A stretch of 64,000 nt of DNA from Blautia_A aquisgranensis (GTDB lineage: Bacteria > Bacillota > Clostridia > Lachnospirales > Lachnospiraceae), in the NCBI RefSeq assembly GCF_040096615.1, contig NZ_JBBMEJ010000009.1, positions 62,001 to 126,000 of the forward strand, given 5' to 3'. The notes under the pieces were generated by a model that saw only the letters and a list, made by a program, of their open reading frames with translations, had not been told where the DNA came from and searched no databases. How positions within the stretch are numbered: position 1 is the first letter of the stretch; the number at the start of each line of letters is the position of its first letter. Below, piece after piece: positions 61,193 to 64,000 of the stretch. Made by a program: the position numbers and the translations under genes.

Positions 61193-61621
61193 TTACCCGA
61201 TCATAAATGTAAGCTCTGCTTCTACCGCAACCTCTCCGTCCACAGATGCTACTGCGGAACCAATTCCTACAGGTCCCTTTCTGCGGATGATCTTTGTTTC
61301 CAGGCGAAGCTTGTCTCCCGGAATTACTTTTCTGCGGAATTTACATTTATTGATACCGCCGAAATACGCTGTTTTTCCCTTCATATCCTCCAGGGAAAGG
61401 ATCGCAACCGCACCAACCTGTGCCAGTGCTTCCACCATAAGAACTCCCGGCATTACCGGCTCCTGTGGAAAATGTCCTCTGAAAAAGTCCTCCCGGAAAG
61501 TCACACATTTGTATCCCACAGCAAATTCTCCCGGTTCATAATCTTCGATATAATCCACAAGCAGAAACGGATGTCTGTGTGGGATGATCTCCTCGATCTG
61601 TTTCACATCAAGATGTCTCAT
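61193..61621 (-). CDS. fabZ: 3-hydroxyacyl-ACP dehydratase FabZ
   Basis: 142 residues with the hot-dog motifs IPHRHPFLLVDYI (catalytic His) and GHFPQEPVMPGVLMVEALAQ (catalytic Glu). It dehydrates 3-hydroxyacyl-ACP in chain elongation. Confidence 0.96.
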   Translation of the reverse strand: MRHLDVKQIEEIIPHRHPFLLVDYIEDYEPGEFAVGYKCVTFREDFFRGHFPQEPVMPGVLMVEALAQVGAVAILSLEDMKGKTAYFGGINKCKFRRKVIPGDKLRLETKIIRRKGPVGIGSAVASVDGEVAVEAELTFMIG

Positions 61622-61717
61622 TTCATATCCTCCTGAAAAGCTCCGGGTAAAACAGCCTGTCTGAAGACCGTTATGCTTTTTATCCGAAGCTGTATCTGTT
61701 ATTATTTTTTATAAGCC

Positions 61718-62254
61718 TTATTTAATGCGAAAAAGCTTCTGTCCGTATTCTACCGGTTTTCCGTTCTCCACATAAATCTCCGCAATCTCTCCATCGAAAT
61801 CACTTTCGATCTCATTCATCAGCTTCATGGCTTCCACAATAGCAAGAACCTGACCTTTTTTTACTTTATCGCCTACCTGTACATATGGCGGAAGATCCTG
61901 GGATGGTGCCGCGTAAAAAGTTCCCACTAACGGAGAAGTTACAAAGTTGCCGGACTGGTCCTCTTTCTCTGATATAGCTGCCGAAGCAGGTTCTTCTGTT
62001 TGAACTGACTGTACAGATGCTACTTGTCCGCTCCGAGATTCTGCTACAGTTGGCACTGTTGCTGCGCTGTGGACTTTTCCACCTGCATTTCCTGCTACCG
62101 GAATGTTTTCCACAGTTTCCCCCATAACACCCTGGATAATCTGTGGTTTTCCATGCTCCATACTTAAGGTCAGATCTGCAGTCTCATATGTAAAAGCAGT
62201 AAGCTCTGATGCTGACACGTGATCGATCAGCTCAAGGATCTGGTTAAATTCCAT
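61718..62254 (-). CDS. accB: Biotin carboxyl carrier protein
   Basis: 178 residues. The C-terminal biotinyl domain carries the biotinylated Lys in VEAMKLMNEIESDFDGEI; a Val/Ser/Gln-rich linker of about 70 residues precedes it. BirA (21 kb) should biotinylate it. It is three bases from fabF; a 96-base gap with no clear feature separates it from fabZ. Confidence 0.96.
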   Translation of the reverse strand: MEFNQILELIDHVSASELTAFTYETADLTLSMEHGKPQIIQGVMGETVENIPVAGNAGGKVHSAATVPTVAESRSGQVASVQSVQTEEPASAAISEKEDQSGNFVTSPLVGTFYAAPSQDLPPYVQVGDKVKKGQVLAIVEAMKLMNEIESDFDGEIAEIYVENGKPVEYGQKLFRIK

Positions 62255-62256
62255 GT

Positions 62257-63498
62257 TCAGTCCTCCTCATACTTCTTCACAAGCAATGTTCCGTTATGGC
62301 CGCCAAAGCCAAGGGAATTGCTCATCGCATAACGTATCTCCTGGCTTGCAGGTGCACCGATCATGTAGTTAAGATCCAGTTCTTCCTCTGTTTCCCTGGT
62401 TCCCACTGTCTGATGGATAAAGCCGTCCAGAATGGATTTCACACATACGATAAATTCCACAGCTCCTGCTGCTCCCAGAAGATGTCCTACCATTGATTTT
62501 GTGGAGTTGATCTTCACATTTTTTGCAGCATCCTGAAATGCAAGCTTAATGGCTCTTGTCTCAAAAAGATCATTGTGATGTGTTCCGGTTCCGTGTGCAT
62601 TGATATAGTCAATTTCCTCCGGTGCCACACCAGCCTCTTTCATGGCATTTTCCATGGCACGTGCAGCGCCGCTTCCGTCCTCTGCCGGAGAAGTGATATG
62701 AAAAGCATCTGCAGTCGCACCATATCCCACAACTTCTGCAAGGATATTGGCATTTCTCTTTTTCGCATGCTCCAGCTCCTCCAGAACAACAACGCCTGCT
62801 CCCTCGCCCATGACAAAGCCGCCCCTGTCCTTATCAAACGGAATGGAGGCGCGAAGCGGGTCCTCACTGGTGCTTAAGGCTGTCAGGCTGGAAAAGCCTG
62901 CGATTCCGATAGGGCAGATGGCACCTTCTGTACCACCGGCCAGCATCACATCCGCGTCTCCGTACTGAATGGCACGGAACGCATCTCCGATACAGTGTGT
63001 TCCTGTGGCACAGGCAGTTACCACGTTGGTGCATTTTCCTTTTGCACCGATTGCAATGGAGACATTTCCGGCTGCCATATTTGTGATCATCTTCGGCACA
63101 AGAAGCGGATCTACTCTTGCCGGTCCTTTTTCCACAAGCTTTTTCTCATTCAGCTCTGTAGCCTGAAGGCTTCCCACACCGGAGCCAATGATCACGCCTA
63201 CCATATACGGATCCTCTGTCTCCATGTTCAGTCCTGCATTTTCCACTGCCTCAAGTGCAGCCGCCACTGCATACTGAGAAAACGGCTCCATTCTTCTTGC
63301 TGTTCTAGGATCCATACGATCCTTTGCCACAAAATCCTTAAGCTCTGCTGCCAGTGTTGCCTTATAGCCAGTTGTATCAAAACGGGTGATCGGTCCGATT
63401 CCCACCTTGCCTTCCTTTACTCCGTTCCAGAAGCTCTCCACATCATTACCAATAGGTGTCACTGCACCAAGTCCTGTTACTACTACTCGTCTCTTCAT
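62257..63498 (-). CDS. fabF: 3-oxoacyl-ACP synthase II
   Basis: 413 residues. The active-site Cys is in VVTACATGTHCIGD, the catalytic His residues in INAHGTGTHHND and KSMVGHLLGAAG. It extends acyl-ACP chains with malonyl-ACP. Confidence 0.97.
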   Translation of the reverse strand: MKRRVVVTGLGAVTPIGNDVESFWNGVKEGKVGIGPITRFDTTGYKATLAAELKDFVAKDRMDPRTARRMEPFSQYAVAAALEAVENAGLNMETEDPYMVGVIIGSGVGSLQATELNEKKLVEKGPARVDPLLVPKMITNMAAGNVSIAIGAKGKCTNVVTACATGTHCIGDAFRAIQYGDADVMLAGGTEGAICPIGIAGFSSLTALSTSEDPLRASIPFDKDRGGFVMGEGAGVVVLEELEHAKKRNANILAEVVGYGATADAFHITSPAEDGSGAARAMENAMKEAGVAPEEIDYINAHGTGTHHNDLFETRAIKLAFQDAAKNVKINSTKSMVGHLLGAAGAVEFIVCVKSILDGFIHQTVGTRETEEELDLNYMIGAPASQEIRYAMSNSLGFGGHNGTLLVKKYEED

Positions 63499-63529
63499 CG
63501 ATCTTCCTCCTGACTCCCGGGAGTCTTTT

Positions 63530-64000
63530 CTACATTGCCATTCCGCCGTCTACGCGGAGTACCTGTCCTGTGATATAGCGTGCGCCGTCCGATGCCAGAA
63601 ATGCAGCTGCCTTTGCCACATCCTCTGCAGTTCCCATACTTCCCATAGGAATAGAGGCTGCGATATTTTCCTTTACTTTATCAGAAAGTACATCTGTCAT
63701 ATCGGTCTGAATGAAGCCTGGTGCAATGGCATTTACTGTGATTCCTCTGGAGGCCAGCTCCTTTGCCGCAGATTTTGTAAGTCCGATGATTCCTGCCTTG
63801 GACGCTGCATAGTTGGCCTGCCCTGCATTTCCTCTTAAACCGACAACAGAGGAAAGACTGATGATCCTGCCGCTTCTCTGTCTCAGCATCATTCTGGACA
63901 CGTGACGGATGCAGTTGAACGCGCCTTTCAGATTGACCTCAATTACTCTGGAAAAATCCTCTTCGCTCATCTTCATAAGAAGTCCGTCTTTTGTGATACC
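63530..64000 (-). CDS. fabG: 3-oxoacyl-ACP reductase FabG (partial, start beyond right edge)
   Basis: The frame is open to the window edge and begins GITKDGLLMKMSEEDFSRVI, matching the middle of FabG. The SDR catalytic residues are visible: Ser in ISLSSVVGLRGN and Tyr-x3-Lys in ANYAASKAGIIG. The end GQVLRVDGGMAM is the normal C-terminus. It reduces 3-oxoacyl-ACP with NADPH. It is 31 bases upstream of fabF in the same operon. Confidence 0.96.
   Translation of the reverse strand, partial: GITKDGLLMKMSEEDFSRVIEVNLKGAFNCIRHVSRMMLRQRSGRIISLSSVVGLRGNAGQANYAASKAGIIGLTKSAAKELASRGITVNAIAPGFIQTDMTDVLSDKVKENIAASIPMGSMGTAEDVAKAAAFLASDGARYITGQVLRVDGGMAM

Noticed and set aside
1..64000. CRISPR arrays, insertion sequences, prophage or integration sites
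   Set aside because: No regularly spaced repeats, transposase, integrase or phage structural genes were seen; the window looks like stable chromosome.

Overview
The window looks like a chromosome segment of a Gram-positive anaerobe of the Lachnospiraceae (Clostridia). Signs are single-membrane Tad pilus genes without secretin or outer-membrane parts, an atpBEFHAGDC operon, a fused accD-accA gene, family-restricted proteins resembling DUF5702, DUF3877 and DUF6320, strong Shine-Dalgarno sites and moderate GC. Genus cannot be fixed from sequence alone. I see no insertion sequence, prophage, CRISPR array or rRNA; one tRNA-Glu is present. Most genes lie on the minus strand.

Layout. 1-6.2 kb: a Tad/Flp type IVb pilus operon (prepilin peptidase, TadZ-like ATPase, CpaF, TadB, TadC, a 59-aa Flp pilin, a DUF5702-like protein cut by the left edge). 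6.3-14.6 kb: tRNA-Glu, an SGNH hydrolase, GNAT, a repeat lipoprotein, amidohydrolase, alanyl-tRNA editing protein, an ECF sigma/anti-sigma/membrane trio and a secreted SH3-like protein. 14.6-21 kb: the F1Fo ATP synthase operon. 21-26.8 kb: birA, a WYL regulator, lrgAB, a phosphodiesterase and EndoQ. 27-32.8 kb: urease operon ureABC-ureI-ureEFGD. 32.9-35.2 kb: XRE regulator, MBL-fold protein, GNAT. 35.5-50.2 kb: two nickel/peptide-type ABC importers, a LysR regulator and an 813-residue methyltransferase/M14 deacylase/methyltransferase fusion. 50.3-57.9 kb: nth, DUF3877, an acyltransferase-like/esterase pair, ogg, AraC with a divergent 27-codon ORF, an HD hydrolase, orphan HicB and MarR. 58.1-64 kb: fatty-acid synthesis (fabG partial, fabF, accB, fabZ, accC, accDA).

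The most novel part is the 35.5-50.2 kb block. Each of its three transcription units (triple-domain enzyme + LysR; importer 2; importer 1) has a promoter in which a C4-6/G4-7 inverted repeat directly abuts a TTGTNA-like -35 element. I infer one regulon that imports a small ligand, possibly a metal chelate or modified peptide, and processes it in the cytoplasm by deacylation and methylation. The nearby urease gives a plausible use for nickel, but substrate and regulator are unproven.

Other points: the urease promoter fires into an intrinsic terminator before ureA; the sigma factor and atpB genes have strong ribosome-binding sites but no ATG/GTG/TTG where they should start (ATC and ACG instead); UreI has no histidine.
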